DNA from: Magicicada septendecula
Taxonomy: Eukaryota > Arthropoda > Insecta > Hemiptera > Cicadidae
Assembly: GCA_034769895.1 (NCBI GenBank)
Contig: CM068374.1
Span: 358,135,434 to 358,199,433 of the forward strand
DNA: 64,000 nt
Direction: 5' to 3'
The position numbers and the translations under genes were made by a program. This document shows, piece by piece, positions 1-10,660 of the stretch. Every line of letters starts with the position of its first letter. Position 1 is the first letter of the stretch. Under the pieces are notes generated by a model. The model saw nothing but the letters and a program-made list of their open reading frames with translations. It searched no databases and had not been told where the DNA came from.

Positions 1-470
1 AGCAGAGTATGAAGCCAAACAGTGCCTCTCTGAACTGTACCAGCTCACATGTTAGGGATTGTTAGGGAAATTGAATATTTAAGGGATATTAGAATCGTGC
101 GAAGAATGACATCAAATTCCAAAAAAGTATGACGAAAGAAAACAGAAGGAAGATGGCTGACAGAAGAATAATGGAGAAACGCTTTGATAGCAGTAACTAG
201 CAATAGAAGAGAAGTCAACCTAAAGTTTTATGGAGTATTGTGACCAACCATCGACAAATACTGTTTAAAGAAAAAAAAACCAAGAATGTTAATATGAGTA
301 ATAAAATGTCATTAAATAGAAAATTGTAAATACAAGTCTAAACAAGTTACATTGAGAATCCCATCGTTGACCATTGAAATTGATATGAAGGAAAGGCATG
401 TAAAAGATATAAGTTTACTTGACCTAAATTAAATTCAGATAAATTAAACTTCTTTAGGAGGGGGAGCATA
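1..470 (+). mobile_element. 3' internal end of a gag-only LTR retrotransposon
   Basis: Non-coding sequence clearly related to the segment just upstream of each LTR in the array on the right of the window. Bases about 50-170 match about 39350-39450 with scattered substitutions (shared blocks include GGGAAATTGAATATTTAAGG and AAAACAGAAGGAAGATGG/AGC). It runs into a polypurine tract at about 455-467 (TTAGGAGGGGGAGC) that directly precedes the LTR at 471. No pol or gag frame is visible. It is therefore the 3' end of an internal region whose remainder lies left of the window. Confidence 0.75.
453..470 (+). promoter_or_regulatory. polypurine tract (plus-strand primer site)
   Basis: The purine run AGGAGGGGGAGCA lies immediately 5' of the LTR start at 471. 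The array units carry the equivalent AGTGGGGGAGC in the same place before TGTAAC. In LTR retrotransposons this tract primes plus-strand DNA synthesis. Confidence 0.65.
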
Positions 471-2866
471 TGTATCGAAACAGAAATGCGGTCCCCGACG
501 TTACATAAAGAAAAATATTAAAAATAGAATAGGGAAGTAAATATTAATATCCCACACTAATAAAAGGGTCAGAGAAATAAATTCATCATTGTATAAAAGT
601 AATAAGAATGCAAGGTAGTAATAATAATACAAAATAAGCATGTAATTAAGATAATAGTGATAAATCTCAATGTTCAGTGAGAGGTAAATAAATAAAAAAC
701 ATTGATGAAAATTGTAAGAAAGAAAACTGATATTGACTATTTTAAAGTAATTGATGGTGTGAAAATAGATAAGAATGAGTCAATAATGTACGTTATAAGT
801 TACTCAAAAATACTTATTATGAATTGTATAATGTTATGTTGTTATCATAACTATGATGTTATAGTTTGTGTTATCATATGAAAGTTTACTTGTTGATATA
901 ATATCGAATAATGAAGTAATATGTATTATTCGTTTACTGTTGTAGAACTGTGATTGAACTCAGTTAATGAGTATTAATTAATTTCATTTTTCTTATGTGT
1001 TATCTATAGGTCAAGATAAAGTTATTGTTAAATATCATAAAGATAATTATTTGTGTACATGTACGTAGTTAAAAGTTGATTATGTTTGTAAACTTTTATA
1101 AAAAGGCTATAGTTGTTAACAAGTTAAATTCAAAAGTAGATCAAGGTATAATAATATGCCTAACTGCCAATAACACTGTATAATAACTCAGATCAGAAAG
1201 GTTAGGTAAAGAATTTAATAACAAATACTAAATATAATTCAATGAGTTAGTAGAAACCAATAATAATTAATAATAAATAATAAACAAACTCAAACTAAAC
1301 AAATTATGATAATGCCATAGTGCAATGATACCGATAAATAATGTTTGATATAGGAAAAATAATATTTATTAAAAGAAACAGGCTAAGAGTGAAAAACCAG
1401 CAGAATATATAGGAATTAGTAAACAAGCTATAAATAAGATTATATTCTGATTAATGAAAGTTTAGTAAGGAATTATTTTGATGAGTGGAAGAATAATATA
1501 TGAACTTATTACTATATAACAAAATATTGAATAAGAATAAAAAAGTTGTTGCTATGGATGACAAAATGAATATAATTTGTTGATTTTGATTATTGAATTT
1601 TATGACATGAACGAGAAGAGTTTAACCACGAGAGATGGTCAATAAAAACCTGAATTAATCTAAATTATTAAATACATCAACATTCACAATCAATGAAGGA
1701 CTAATTACCATAATTTGGGCCAAATAAACATTAACCAAATTGTCTATTGGATAGTATAAAACGATAATAAGTAATTAAATTCAAAGGAATGACTTGGATT
1801 GCCCAATATCAGATCATGAAACGAATGTTAATTTAATGAAGTAATAAAACCAGATAAAGAACTACTTGTATTAGGATTTAATCCTCTAAACCAAACGAAA
1901 ATAGAATAACCATCAAATCACATTGGAAATCGCAGTTTACATCTTACAATAGAAAAACGTATTTGGATTCGGAGTTCGTCGAAGCACATAATCACAAGTT
2001 TGGACATTGGTGAACAGAAGGAGCGGTATTTCTACATCAACTCAGGACCAAGGATTCCACTTTTATTACAACTTTGAAGACAAGACTGAAGAAAATCATC
2101 TCATCTGCGTTTGATACTGAATGACCACTAAAGAGGTTAGATGCGAACAGCCTTCTCGAGCCGCATGGTCCAGCGAACGGTAAACTTCAATTATTTAAAT
2201 AATATTAAATAAAATAAAACTTTAATCTTGTAATATCTTGCATTCCTATTTATGTATTTTCTGATCTTCCCAACAGTTGAAAGAACCTTCACACCCTGTA
2301 TCTAAAATAATTATAAAAAAAAATATTATAACTGAATTTAATATAAAACATTGTACCGATCGATAATCGATTAACTCAAACTTATAGCCTTTTCATATCT
2401 CAAGTAAGAACAATATTATTGGATGTTAAATATTTGAAATAATAAAGAATCATTGCATAATTTCAAGATCTTATCATTTATGTATTATTTAATGAAGTGT
2501 GAATAAGAAATAAACAGATAGAGAGTATAACCACTAATCACCGTACGCGGTGGGGGTTAACCTCTAAATTTCCTTTGTCTGGGAACGGCAGCGCTAGTTG
2601 CGGACTTCTCAGGTATTAAAGAGAGGAGAATTCCATACGAAATTTCTCTAATTCTCTGCAAAGCAGAATAGGCTTGAGCGGAATTTTTGAATAACACCCT
2701 ACATACATAAGTTTCATTCACACCAACACTTTTAGATTAAATAGAGAGATAAGGTAATCATAATTAACTAAATCATGAAACCTAATAAATTAAGATACAG
2801 AAGAAATTGGCATATTAAATAAGTAAAGAGAGGAAGGAAAGAGAGGTACGTACAAGTGTTATTATA
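471..2866 (+). repeat. LTR of gag-only retrotransposon, sister family to the minus element at 24-35 kb
   Basis: The LTR starts TGTATCGAAAC and soon reads GGTCCCCGACGTTACATAAAG. The minus-strand element whose LTR starts at 25231 has the same layout (TGTAACGTAAC, then GGTCCCCTACGTTACATAAAG), so the two are homologous. The end is set by the PBS that follows, and the terminal CA has decayed (TTATTATAA). Length is about 2.4 kb, very long for an LTR, and no open frame is visible. The rest is AT-rich with no further recognisable signal. Confidence 0.6.
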
Positions 2867-2867
2867 A

Positions 2868-2890
2868 ATTGACGCCGACAACTTTGGGGC
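2868..2890 (+). promoter_or_regulatory. primer-binding site, tRNA-Lys type
   Basis: TTGACGCCGACAACTTTGGGGC resembles the known tRNA-Lys PBS (TGGCGCCCAACGTGGGGC) with several mismatches. It lies 2-3 bases after the LTR end. Its position on the 3' side of an LTR that also has a polypurine tract on its 5' side means the LTR is internal to a tandem arrangement. Confidence 0.5.
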
Positions 2891-2945
2891 AGAAATAACG
2901 ATAATCCCGCAACTGTAAAAGCCCGTATATTATAATATATATATA
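2891..2945. other. AT-rich stub of retrotransposon leader
   Basis: Short leader fragment ending in a TATATA run, cut by insertion of the Helitron whose CTAG terminus begins at 2946. No gene. Confidence 0.4.
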
Positions 2946-2978
2946 CTAGCAAAATACCCGTGCTTCGCTACGGAGTTT
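2946..2978 (-). repeat. Helitron 3' terminus: hairpin plus CTAG
   Basis: Read on the minus strand: CCGTAGCGAAGCACGG, then GTATTTTG and CTAG, followed by T. The GC-rich imperfect stem a few bases from CTRR is the rolling-circle termination signal of Helitrons. A second copy of the hairpin at about 9297-9316 lacks the final TTGCTAG. Confidence 0.8.
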
Positions 2979-3183
2979 CACGTTGTACATAATGAAAATC
3001 TTATTTAATTAATAAAGTTCAATTAAAGTAGGTTTCTTATAAATAAATTATTAAAACCTCTTATGTATTTTATTTAAAATAAACATTAAACATTTTTGTT
3101 ATATGAAGTTGTGTTGAGTATGAAAACATTTCAGATTTTTCTTCAATTTATGAACTTGTAATGAAGAACTAATCATCGGATCC

Positions 3184-3500
3184 TTAAAGAACTTCTTTGT
3201 AAACAAAGTTTTTAGTTTTTCCTTCTGGCTGAAGAATAACCAGACTGTCAGGAGTGCTAACTCTTGAACAGGCAACGCACAACTGGCCATGAGAGAAACA
3301 GTCTTCCCTCAGATCTACGCCAGCCATTTTCAAAGACTGTCCTTGAGCTTTGTTGATTGTCATTGCAAAACAGACTTTGATGGGAAATTGTAGTCTTTTA
3401 AACTGAAAATGGTAATCTGACAGGATCAAAGGAATGCGAGGTATGAAATCTGTTTCTCAAGAACCACAGCCAGTGAATATAGTTGCCTCAACAACGCGCG
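3184..3500 (-). pseudogene. Helitron helicase C-terminal remnant (piece A)
   Basis: Minus-strand frame encoding the last about 80-100 residues of a Helitron Pif1-like helicase. It includes the conserved AMTINKAQGQSL (helicase motif V region) and FSHGQLCVACSRVSTPDSL (motif VI region) and ends EGKTKNFVYKEVL. The upstream part is lost at about 3500, where the sequence changes to the 3' untranslated region of piece B. The same protein segment recurs at 3557-3800 (piece B) and 9442-9660 (piece C), which shows that three copies of the Helitron 3' end are present. Non-functional alone. Confidence 0.8.
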
Positions 3501-3556
3501 AGGTTCGTTATTTGTGTATTAAATAATGACTAATTATTTTATTTTATTTTAATTAT

Positions 3557-4577
3557 TTATTTTAAAACTTCCATGTAAACAATATTTTTGGTTTTTTTTT
3601 CTGGCTGGAGCATAACTAAGCCGTTAGGTGAGGTAACCCTGGAACATGCCACATATAACTGGCCATGTGAAAAACAATCATTCCTGAGATCAACATCAAC
3701 TATTTTCAATGTTTGACCTTGCGCTTTATTAATTGTCATTGCGTAACATAACTTAACTGGATATTGCAAACGTTTAAATTCAAACTGGTAATCCGAAGGT
3801 ATCAAAGGAATTCGCGGAATGAAAACCGTTTCTCCTTGATAAATACCAGTAAAAATGGTGGCTTCGATTACGTGTTTATGTAAAGCCTTCACCTGTAGCC
3901 TAGTGCTGTTGCATAGTTTCGGAGGGTTGAGATTGCGCAATAAAATAATTGGAGCGCCAACTTTGAGGTACAATATGTGAGGCGGTATTCCTGGTGGGTG
4001 GAGGGTGTTAAGGAACTCTACGGGATAATTTACAGCATCATCGACCTGCAGTACAGTGTCCACGGATTCATATTTTACCTCAGCAGTGAGCAACTTTTTA
4101 AGTAAAATGTTGTTGATGCTGTTGGCGTCATCATTTCTTGCAGTAAGAACTGCTCTTTCTCGCAGCCATGATGCACAATTTTCTTCAGTTTGGTGAATGT
4201 TAGGGTAAATTCTATCAGTTAAACTGTTCAGATCTACCACGACATCGCCCAGATTATTAGGAATGTTTATTTTACCTTCCTCCTCTGAAACATGTCCATT
4301 ACCTATATCGAGCAACAATTTAGAGAACTGTTTTGCCCTTGAATCATGTTGGACGCGCATATTGACTCTCAATGTCAGAATATTAACTTTCGGCCATAGA
4401 AATGCCGACTTTAAGGCAGGCTTTCACTTCGTCTGCACGTGTCCCTCGCGGTACAACAGGCAATGTTTGTCTGAAGTCACCTGCTAACAAAATTGTTACT
4501 CCACCCATCAATCGGTTGCAACTTCGAATGTCTTGGAGCGTTCTATCTAAAGCCTCAATACATTTTTTGTGAACCAT
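3557..4577 (-). pseudogene. Helitron RepHel, helicase C-terminal half (piece B)
   Basis: Two minus-strand frames, 4383-4577 and 3557-4372, continue the Pif1-like helicase begun upstream. The first has RTLQDIRSCNRLMGGVTILL and GDFRQTLPVVPRGTRADEV, the usual helicase motif II-III surroundings. The second holds the C-terminal core with GAPIILLRNLNPPKLCNSTR, AMTINKAQGQTL and FSHGQLYVACSRVTSPNGL, and ends near the expected C-terminus (KKTKNIVYMEVLK). A frame break between the frames at about 4375-4383 and another near 4577-4595 show decay. The helicase unwinds donor DNA during rolling-circle transposition. This copy cannot make an intact protein. Confidence 0.85.
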
Positions 4578-4594
4578 TGTGCACTCGTCCCAAA

Positions 4595-6442
4595 CTATAA
4601 TTTTGGCTTTCGAAGCACTTCCGCCATGTCACTCTGTTTAGATATATTACACAATGGAGTTTCGGAATAATTTAGATTCAAAGGTAATCTGAAAGCAGAG
4701 TGAGCAGTTTTGCCTCCATCGATTAAAGTAGCTGCAATTCCTGAGGAAGCTACTGCAATGGCAACATTTCTCCGACTTCTAATAGTAGCCAACAACAAAT
4801 TAATTAAAAACGTTTTGCCAGTTCCACCTGGGGCGTCCAGAAAGAACAACTTGCCAGATTCAGTAGTAACACTGTTCATTATATCTTCGTAGACTTTCTT
4901 CTGGTCGTCATTTAATTTCGGAAGATTTGCTGCCACTTCTTTGTTGAGATGAACGGTGTCGTAAGATATTTTACTATGGTATATTCGGTTGCTGACAACA
5001 GGTTCCTGCTCTCGTGAAGGTGACGGTAGTCCAAATTGCGTGAGTGTTTTTCCTGACATAGATACGACAATATCCTCAATAAGAATGAGACAGCGGTTAA
5101 AAACATAGTCTTGTACCAGTTGTACGTTACCGCGCTCTCTCTCAATTTGCCTCTTAATGTCCTCTGCAAGACTACCACGGTGTTTCTTCCACAGATTCTC
5201 TGGATCACCAACTTGACAGAAAACCAATATTACGGTGAATAGGTCACAAATTCTATTAGGAGAGTGAAACAACGAGGCTTCCTCCAACGTGTGGTCCCAG
5301 TTCGCATCATCTTCTAGCAAGCCAAGCGATTTGCATGCCGAATGAAACGTCGGATGAACAATTCCTGCAACAGTTTTAAGAGTAGTGAAGGATGTGGGGC
5401 CACGAACTTTGTGCAAGAGCAGACGTAGGTAGTAGCACTCGGAGTTGTTGGGATGTACAGTGTAAACTCGACCTAATACTTTATCTTTCTTCACACCTGG
5501 ATAACCTGTCACAGGTTGCCCTTGCTTCCTGCGATGAAATTTTTGGTTTTTCCAAATGTAGTAAGCCGGAACCTCACAATACAAAAGCGTCCTTGCGAAA
5601 GCATCGACTTGGCACAGCTCGAAAAAGCCGAGAAGAGTGGTATTTGAAGGATTAATTATTTTATCAACAACGTTGCTTTCTGTGAAATAAACTCTTTGGC
5701 CATTTTCAAGGTGCACTGCCAGCTGCACAATAGGAGGGTACCTTTCATGTATAGAGAAGCAGAAAATACGCCAAGCCGCCTCAGAGCTACTTATGTAACG
5801 TACTGTCTCGTACATGGTCACTTCATCTAGATCTCCAACTTTAAAAGTTGCTTGGTCAGAACCTTTGTTTACGTATTTGCAGATGTATTTTATTGATTTT
5901 ACAGAATTGCATAGTTCAACGTTTATATGGGCCGAGAAGATGCGAGACAGAACGGGACTATAAGGCACTACCCAACGATTCTCAAGATCAAGTCCACCAA
6001 CTTTGGCAGTAAACCCACCGTCTGCCACAGACCTCCTATGATACTGAGGATAGCCTGTTTGTGTCTCCTTTAAGAGAGGTCGTGGGTATTTCTTTGAGCA
6101 TGCACCATTCACCATGCACAGCGAGTTCCTGTTAAGAGTTCCACATGGGCCATGTATCATAGTTGTCTTAACAATCTCATGAAGGGCTGGATCTAACTCA
6201 GGATCTGGTATTTCTGCGCTTATGACTTTGTCGATTGATTCTGGTCTTATTTTTTGTTCAAGCCACAGAAGAATATGAATGTGAGGGAGACCACGTTTCT
6301 GCCGCTCTACGGTGTACATTTGGCAGTGGACATTTCCAAATATACAACTTTTAGTGAGGAGCTTCATAATATTTTTAACCTTTAGATGGAAAACACGCGC
6401 TATCAGGTCATGTCGGTCATGAGATTTTTGGCCTTGTTTCAA
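4595..6442 (-). pseudogene. Helitron RepHel, Rep nuclease and helicase N-terminal half (piece B)
   Basis: A 615-codon minus-strand frame. The N-terminal part carries the HUH endonuclease motif (LPHIHILLWL, near residues 50-60). The tyrosine motif region IKYICKYVNKGSDQATF is near residue 185. The helicase begins at about residue 510 with LNDDQKKVYEDIM, and the Walker A motif is GGTGKT at about 4820-4835. These are the Helitron Rep and Pif1-like helicase signatures in the usual order. The frame lacks the first part of the protein, which continues in another frame at 6443-7887, and ends early by frameshift near 4595. Rep nicks and rejoins DNA at the element ends and the helicase unwinds it. Decayed but recognisable along its whole length. 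Confidence 0.88.
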
Positions 6443-7887
6443 AAGCTCTACGATTTCTGTCCATTTTGGGTTGCAAGTAAACGTTATGAATAGATCTGGT
6501 CGCCCAAAATGGCGGAATACGTCATCGCGTCCTGAGTCCGTTCGTGCATATACCGAGCACCTCCAGTAAAAGAGGACGGTAATACAACCATTTTCCCAAA
6601 ATCTTTAATTTGTGTGTCAGCTCTTGACATAGCATCCTTTAAATGAACATACTCTTCGCTTCTTAGCTTTTTCTGATTGTTTCGTATCCAATTAAGTCAC
6701 TCCGTTTATATTTTTGCGTAGATGTCGACCAAATATTGATTGAGTAGGTTGCGAAATGACAGTATGTAGTTTTCTCCGCTGTCACGCTTCATTAATCTGT
6801 AGCTGTAGAAGTTAGCAGCAGACACGGTCTTTTTAAGAGGCGCATTAGTCTTTGGGTCATGTTGAGGGATATCAATTTGATAGCCATCTTCCCCACGGCA
6901 AAACATCAGAGGGTATTGAAGTGCGTCATAAGCACGGTGTGTCTCACTGATTCGTACCACTCTGTTATTTCTGCTATGGAGAACGATGTCTCTCTTTTCA
7001 AACTCCTGACCTACAATCAGAACTGCGACCTCCTTACACATTGGAGCGTTGAAACGACCTTGGTGTTCCCCAAACGGCTTTCTATTTGCATTGATAATTA
7101 CTTTGTAATCCTTTTGACCCTTAGGTACAGAGTCAATAGCGGCTTTAAAACCTAAAATATATTTATTATTTTCATGCAGTAACTTTTGCAATTGGTCAAC
7201 CAGTTCTTGATTGACGCCAGAGTAAATTCCACAGCGAATGTTCCTCTCACTTTCATCATCACCGACAAAATATATTTGTAAAAATGAAGGTTCATGTTGA
7301 GGGGCAACCGTAATGCTCCCTATCTGGTGGTATACCTGGCCTTGTACTTTAAAAGTTGGCATAAAGTTACCCTCATTTACCTTTTTAGCTTCAAAAGATG
7401 TCATTTGAAAACATCCGTTGTATTTTCGTATGGAAGACAGAAAATGCTCGCCTTTTACATGCTGATTCGTCAAAAGACTGTGTAATGGTTCCGGGAAATG
7501 TTCAATGGAATTGAGCTGCACTTTCCCGCCACTGCAACACATTCCATTAGGCTCTTCCCGCCATTTCAAAGCATGACACCAAGTACAGGGTAACCATATT
7601 CCGAGATCAACAATTTTGTCCTTGGAATAATCAATATTAGGATTGTATTCAAAACCAGACATATGTTTAATTTTCCAAGCCAGCAACCTCATTTCTGTTC
7701 TTTTTTTATTATACTTAGTTGCAGATGCCTGATTAACATGGGGATTATTAGTTGAATATTTTTTGACAGCCTTTCTATTGACCTCGGGATGATTCTTAGT
7801 GTATTTCTTAACAGCAACTCTACGGCTTTTGGAATTATTTTTTGTGTGTTTTTGAACAGCTTCCTTTACTTGTTTTTTTCTAATCAC
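6443..7887 (-). pseudogene. Helitron RepHel, N-terminal region (piece B)
   Basis: A 393-codon minus-strand frame (6706-7887) followed by a frame-broken stretch (6443-6705). The N-terminus is Lys/Asn-rich and repeats a short KKYTKNHPEVNRKAVKKY-like module about three times. It continues with WLPCTWCHALKWREEPNGMC, a Cys-rich segment typical of the N-terminus of these proteins, and then the Helitron_like_N domain (HRAYDALQYPLMFCRGEDGY, about residues 310-330). The broken stretch still encodes VLPSSFTGGARYMHERTQDA, which in intact Helitrons links this domain to the Rep core. At least two frameshifts separate it from the next segment. Confidence 0.85.
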
Positions 7888-7973
7888 GTCCGTGAACCTT
7901 TTTCGACGCTTTTTTCCTCTTTTAGTGGTGAGTTACGACTCAATAGCAGAAGAGGATGAATCTAGTTCACTAT

Positions 7974-8504
7974 TTATTGTCTCAGAGATGGTCGGTGTAT
8001 GCTGGAAATTATCGTCTCATCTGTATTTGTCATTTCAACCAACGGAATCAAAGCATAAAAATGTCCTCCGCTAAAAGATCCTGAGAATCGGATTCTTTTT
8101 ATCTCCTGTTCTGCCTCTCCAAATGTTGCAATAAGTATACCGTCTTGGAACAGTTGAAACTCAAACGGAAATATTTCTCCAGCTGCTTTGAGTTCGCACG
8201 TAGTCCCATAGGTATACGGTCTAGACATTTCTGCAATGTACAGCCTCTTAGTACCATAAGCAGCTCCATGACGATCCATACTGAAATATTTGAATCTCTG
8301 CCATTCGTTCGATACATGTCGTACAATGTCTGCTCGAATTTGAGCAGCCATTGACACGTCGCCGTGCACCAAATAAGCCAGAGACGAAAATAAACAGGCC
8401 CCATCTCCTGGTATTGTAATTACTCGGCATAGGATGTCTGACCTGTTTGCGGTTATAATTTCTTCGCCCATAATTTTTATGAAGTATACTATATCTGTGA
8501 ACAA
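7974..8504 (-). CDS. OTU-domain cysteine protease carried by the Helitron
   Basis: A 176-codon frame. IPGDGACLFSSLAYLVHGD (near residues 32-50) is the OTU catalytic Asp/Cys loop (DGxCLF), and GGHFYALIPLVEM near residue 145 supplies the catalytic His. Length fits a single OTU domain. OTU proteases remove ubiquitin. Animal Helitrons often carry one next to or fused with RepHel, where its role is unproven. Here it lies directly upstream of RepHel on the same strand and runs almost into it, so it may once have been the N-terminal part of the same transcript, now separated by a frame break at 7888-7973. The second Met (codon 12, MGEEIITANR) is an equally good start. Both catalytic positions are kept. 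Confidence 0.75.
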   Translation of the reverse strand: MFTDIVYFIKIMGEEIITANRSDILCRVITIPGDGACLFSSLAYLVHGDVSMAAQIRADIVRHVSNEWQRFKYFSMDRHGAAYGTKRLYIAEMSRPYTYGTTCELKAAGEIFPFEFQLFQDGILIATFGEAEQEIKRIRFSGSFSGGHFYALIPLVEMTNTDETIISSIHRPSLRQ

Positions 8505-9295
8505 AAAGCTATTACAATATTGACATGATAGTAACTGTAATTGTTCTAGCTCTTGCTCGCTGCTTTGTTTGCATTAACTCCATAACTGCTAGAAAACAAA
8601 AGAAATATGTAGATACCTACCTGAAAATAATTGAGCACAACTGCAATTAACTTGAATAAGAACATAAATAAAATATGTAGGTACCTTGAGAAAACCAAGA
8701 ACAACTAACTAAAGCATTGTTGTCAAAGAAAATGACACTATTGAAAATGTTATTACTTACTTACTTAAATACTATTGTTATTATTATTACAATAACTAAT
8801 GACACTCACATATCACATTTATAATATTGAGTATATAGTAGGAATAATATCTGGCTTATGTCCCATGAAATTTTAATCACCTCAGTTTTACATAGGAATT
8901 AATCAAAATATTTGAATGAAGCTATTTTATTTCAAATTCATAAAGTTTATTTATTAACTGTTTAAGTTACTTAATTAAATAAAATTTCGTAAATAGATTT
9001 CTATTTTATTATTTACAACTATATACTAAAATGACGGGCCATAGAAAAACTTTATATAATGTTTGCCACCAGCAGGTAAATAATAAAATTTTGAAAAACT
9101 TTGGATGCGATTTTTTTATATAGGCCTAATATCAAGTGCCTTAATATGAATTTTCATGTTTGTAACTTTACAAACGACGATCCATTTAAACATCATCTCC
9201 TATTTTTCACCTTCAGGGGACAAATTTCCAAAAACTTTGAATAACTTAATTCAAAATTTGATCTTACAAAATTCCAACCCCTTTTTTACCCCTTT
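8505..9295 (-). other. non-coding 5' region of Helitron piece B
   Basis: AT-rich sequence without a usable frame, upstream of the OTU gene. Near 9220-9295 the minus strand has pyrimidine/purine blocks (AAAGGGGTAAAAAAGGGG and GGAAATTTGTCCCC). They resemble the leader just inside the intact Helitron 5' end at 10800-10870. A TC terminus of its own is missing because it abuts the hairpin of piece C directly. Confidence 0.5.
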
Positions 9296-9660
9296 AATAC
9301 CCGTGCTTCGCTATGGAGTTTCACGTTGTACATAATGAAAATCTTATTTAATTAATAAAGTTCAAGTAAAGTAGGTTTCTTATAAATAAATAATTAAAAC
9401 CTCTTATATATTTTATTTAAAATAAACATTAAACATTTTTGTTATATGAAGTTGTGTTGAGTATGAAAACATTTCAGATTTTTCTTCAATTTATGAACTT
9501 GTAATGAAGAACTAATCCTCGGATCATTAAAGAACTTCTTTGTATACAAAGTTTTAGTTTTTCCTTCTGGGTGAAGAATAACCAGACTGTCAGGAGTGCT
9601 AACTCTTGAACAGGCAACGTACAACTGGCCATGAGAGAAACAGTCTTCCCTTAGAAGGCT
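9296..9660 (-). pseudogene. Helitron 3' end with helicase C-terminal remnant (piece C)
   Basis: Near-duplicate of 2955-3315. It carries the 3' hairpin (lacking the terminal TTGCTAG), the 3' untranslated region and the last about 60-70 codons of the helicase (YVACSRVSTPDSLVILHPEG). At about 9656 the match stops abruptly and the sequence jumps to the Rep N-terminal region, so most of RepHel is deleted. Confidence 0.8.
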
Positions 9661-9945
9661 GTGGAGAGGTTCTGGTAGTTCTTTAATGAGAGGAAGGTGG
9701 ACTTTTCCGTTGCTACATCATAACCCAGGACTTTCCTCTTTCCACTTTTTAGCATTACACCATTTATACTGTATAAAATCGCCAATAGATAAAATCTTGT
9801 CATTGTTGTAGTCAGTATTACAGTCATATTTAAAGCCCAACAAAGATTTTATCTTCCAGGGAATAAGTGACCTCTTTTCATTGTATTTTCTTACCGCTTT
9901 CCATATACCACCTTTGATATCATAACCTATATCTTTATTTATAAG
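9661..9945 (-). pseudogene. Helitron Rep N-terminal remnant (piece C)
   Basis: The minus-strand frame encodes KYNEKRSLIPWKIKSLLGFK and KWCNAKKWKEESPGL. These align with the piece B N-terminus (KYNKKRTEMRLLAWKIKHMS and TWCHALKWREEPNGM). The match covers roughly the first 100 residues of the Rep N-terminal region and then ends at the internal deletion at about 9660. Upstream, at about 9945, it meets an unrelated GC-rich segment. The result is an internally deleted, non-autonomous Helitron piece. Confidence 0.75.
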
Positions 9946-10150
9946 AACCGTGGACTCTGGCACCGACGCCTTTCGTGGGATCCGACCTAAGACTCCCCGG
10001 GTTCCGTGGATGGACTCCCTGGAAGGCCCGTTGGATGACTCCCGCACTACTTCCTACGCGGGAGACTTCCACCGATGCTATGGTAACCAGAATCTATTCT
10101 ATTGGGTTGCCATAGTAACCAGATCTAATAGATTTTTAAGACCCAAAGGA
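9946..10150. other. GC-rich segment in the Helitron, possible captured host DNA
   Basis: About 200 bp much richer in G+C than its surroundings (for example GACTCCCCGGGTTCCGTGGA), lying between the Rep remnant and the 129-bp repeats. It contains a short related pair, CTATGGTAACCAGA and CCATAGTAACCAGA. An open frame crosses it on the plus strand but shows no recognisable domain. Helitrons often capture host fragments and composition is the only hint here. Confidence 0.3.
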
Positions 10151-10660
10151 CCCCCCAGAGTATCGTATCGAAAAAAACACCTGTCCTATGTTGGTTCTCC
10201 TGTTGCGTAAAATATTTGTGCCAAGTTTGGTTGAAATCGGTCCAGTGGTTTAGGAGGAGATGTGGAAGACCCCAAAGAACCCCCCAAAGGACCCCATCGA
10301 AGAAAACACCTATCCTATGTTGGTTCTCCCGTTGCGTAAAATATTTGTGCCAAGTTTGGTTGAAATCGGTCCAGTGGTTTAGGAGATGTGAAAGACCCCA
10401 AAGAACCCCCCAAAGGACCCCATTGAAAAAAACACCTATCCTATATTGGTTCTCCCATTGCGTAAAATATTTGTGCCAAGGTTGGTTGAAATCGGTCCAG
10501 TGGTTTAGGAGGAGATGCAGAAGACCCCAAAGAACCCCCCAAAGGACCCCATCGAAAAAAGCACCTCTCCTATGTTGGTTCTCCCGTCGCGTAAAATATT
10601 TGTGCCAAGTTTGGTTGAAATCGGTCCAGTGGTTTAGGAGGAGATGTGGAACATACATAC
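10150..10660. repeat. tandem repeat, about 129 bp x 4, within the Helitron leader
   Basis: The block containing GCGTAAAATATTTGTGCCAA, then GAAATCGGTCCAGTGGTTTA and then AAAGAACCCCCCAAAGGACC recurs four times. Repeat starts are near 10202, 10331, 10457 and 10586, so spacing is 129, 126 and 129 bp; the 3-bp difference is loss of GGA in one copy. Copies differ at a few percent of sites. Both strands stay open across the repeats, but this reflects the lack of stop codons in the unit and not a gene. The array ends in (CATA)n and a G run. Confidence 0.85.

Noticed and set aside
1500..2200. Possible extra coding exons in the left LTR
   Set aside because: Stops are dense in all frames and no splice-flanked conserved peptide was seen.
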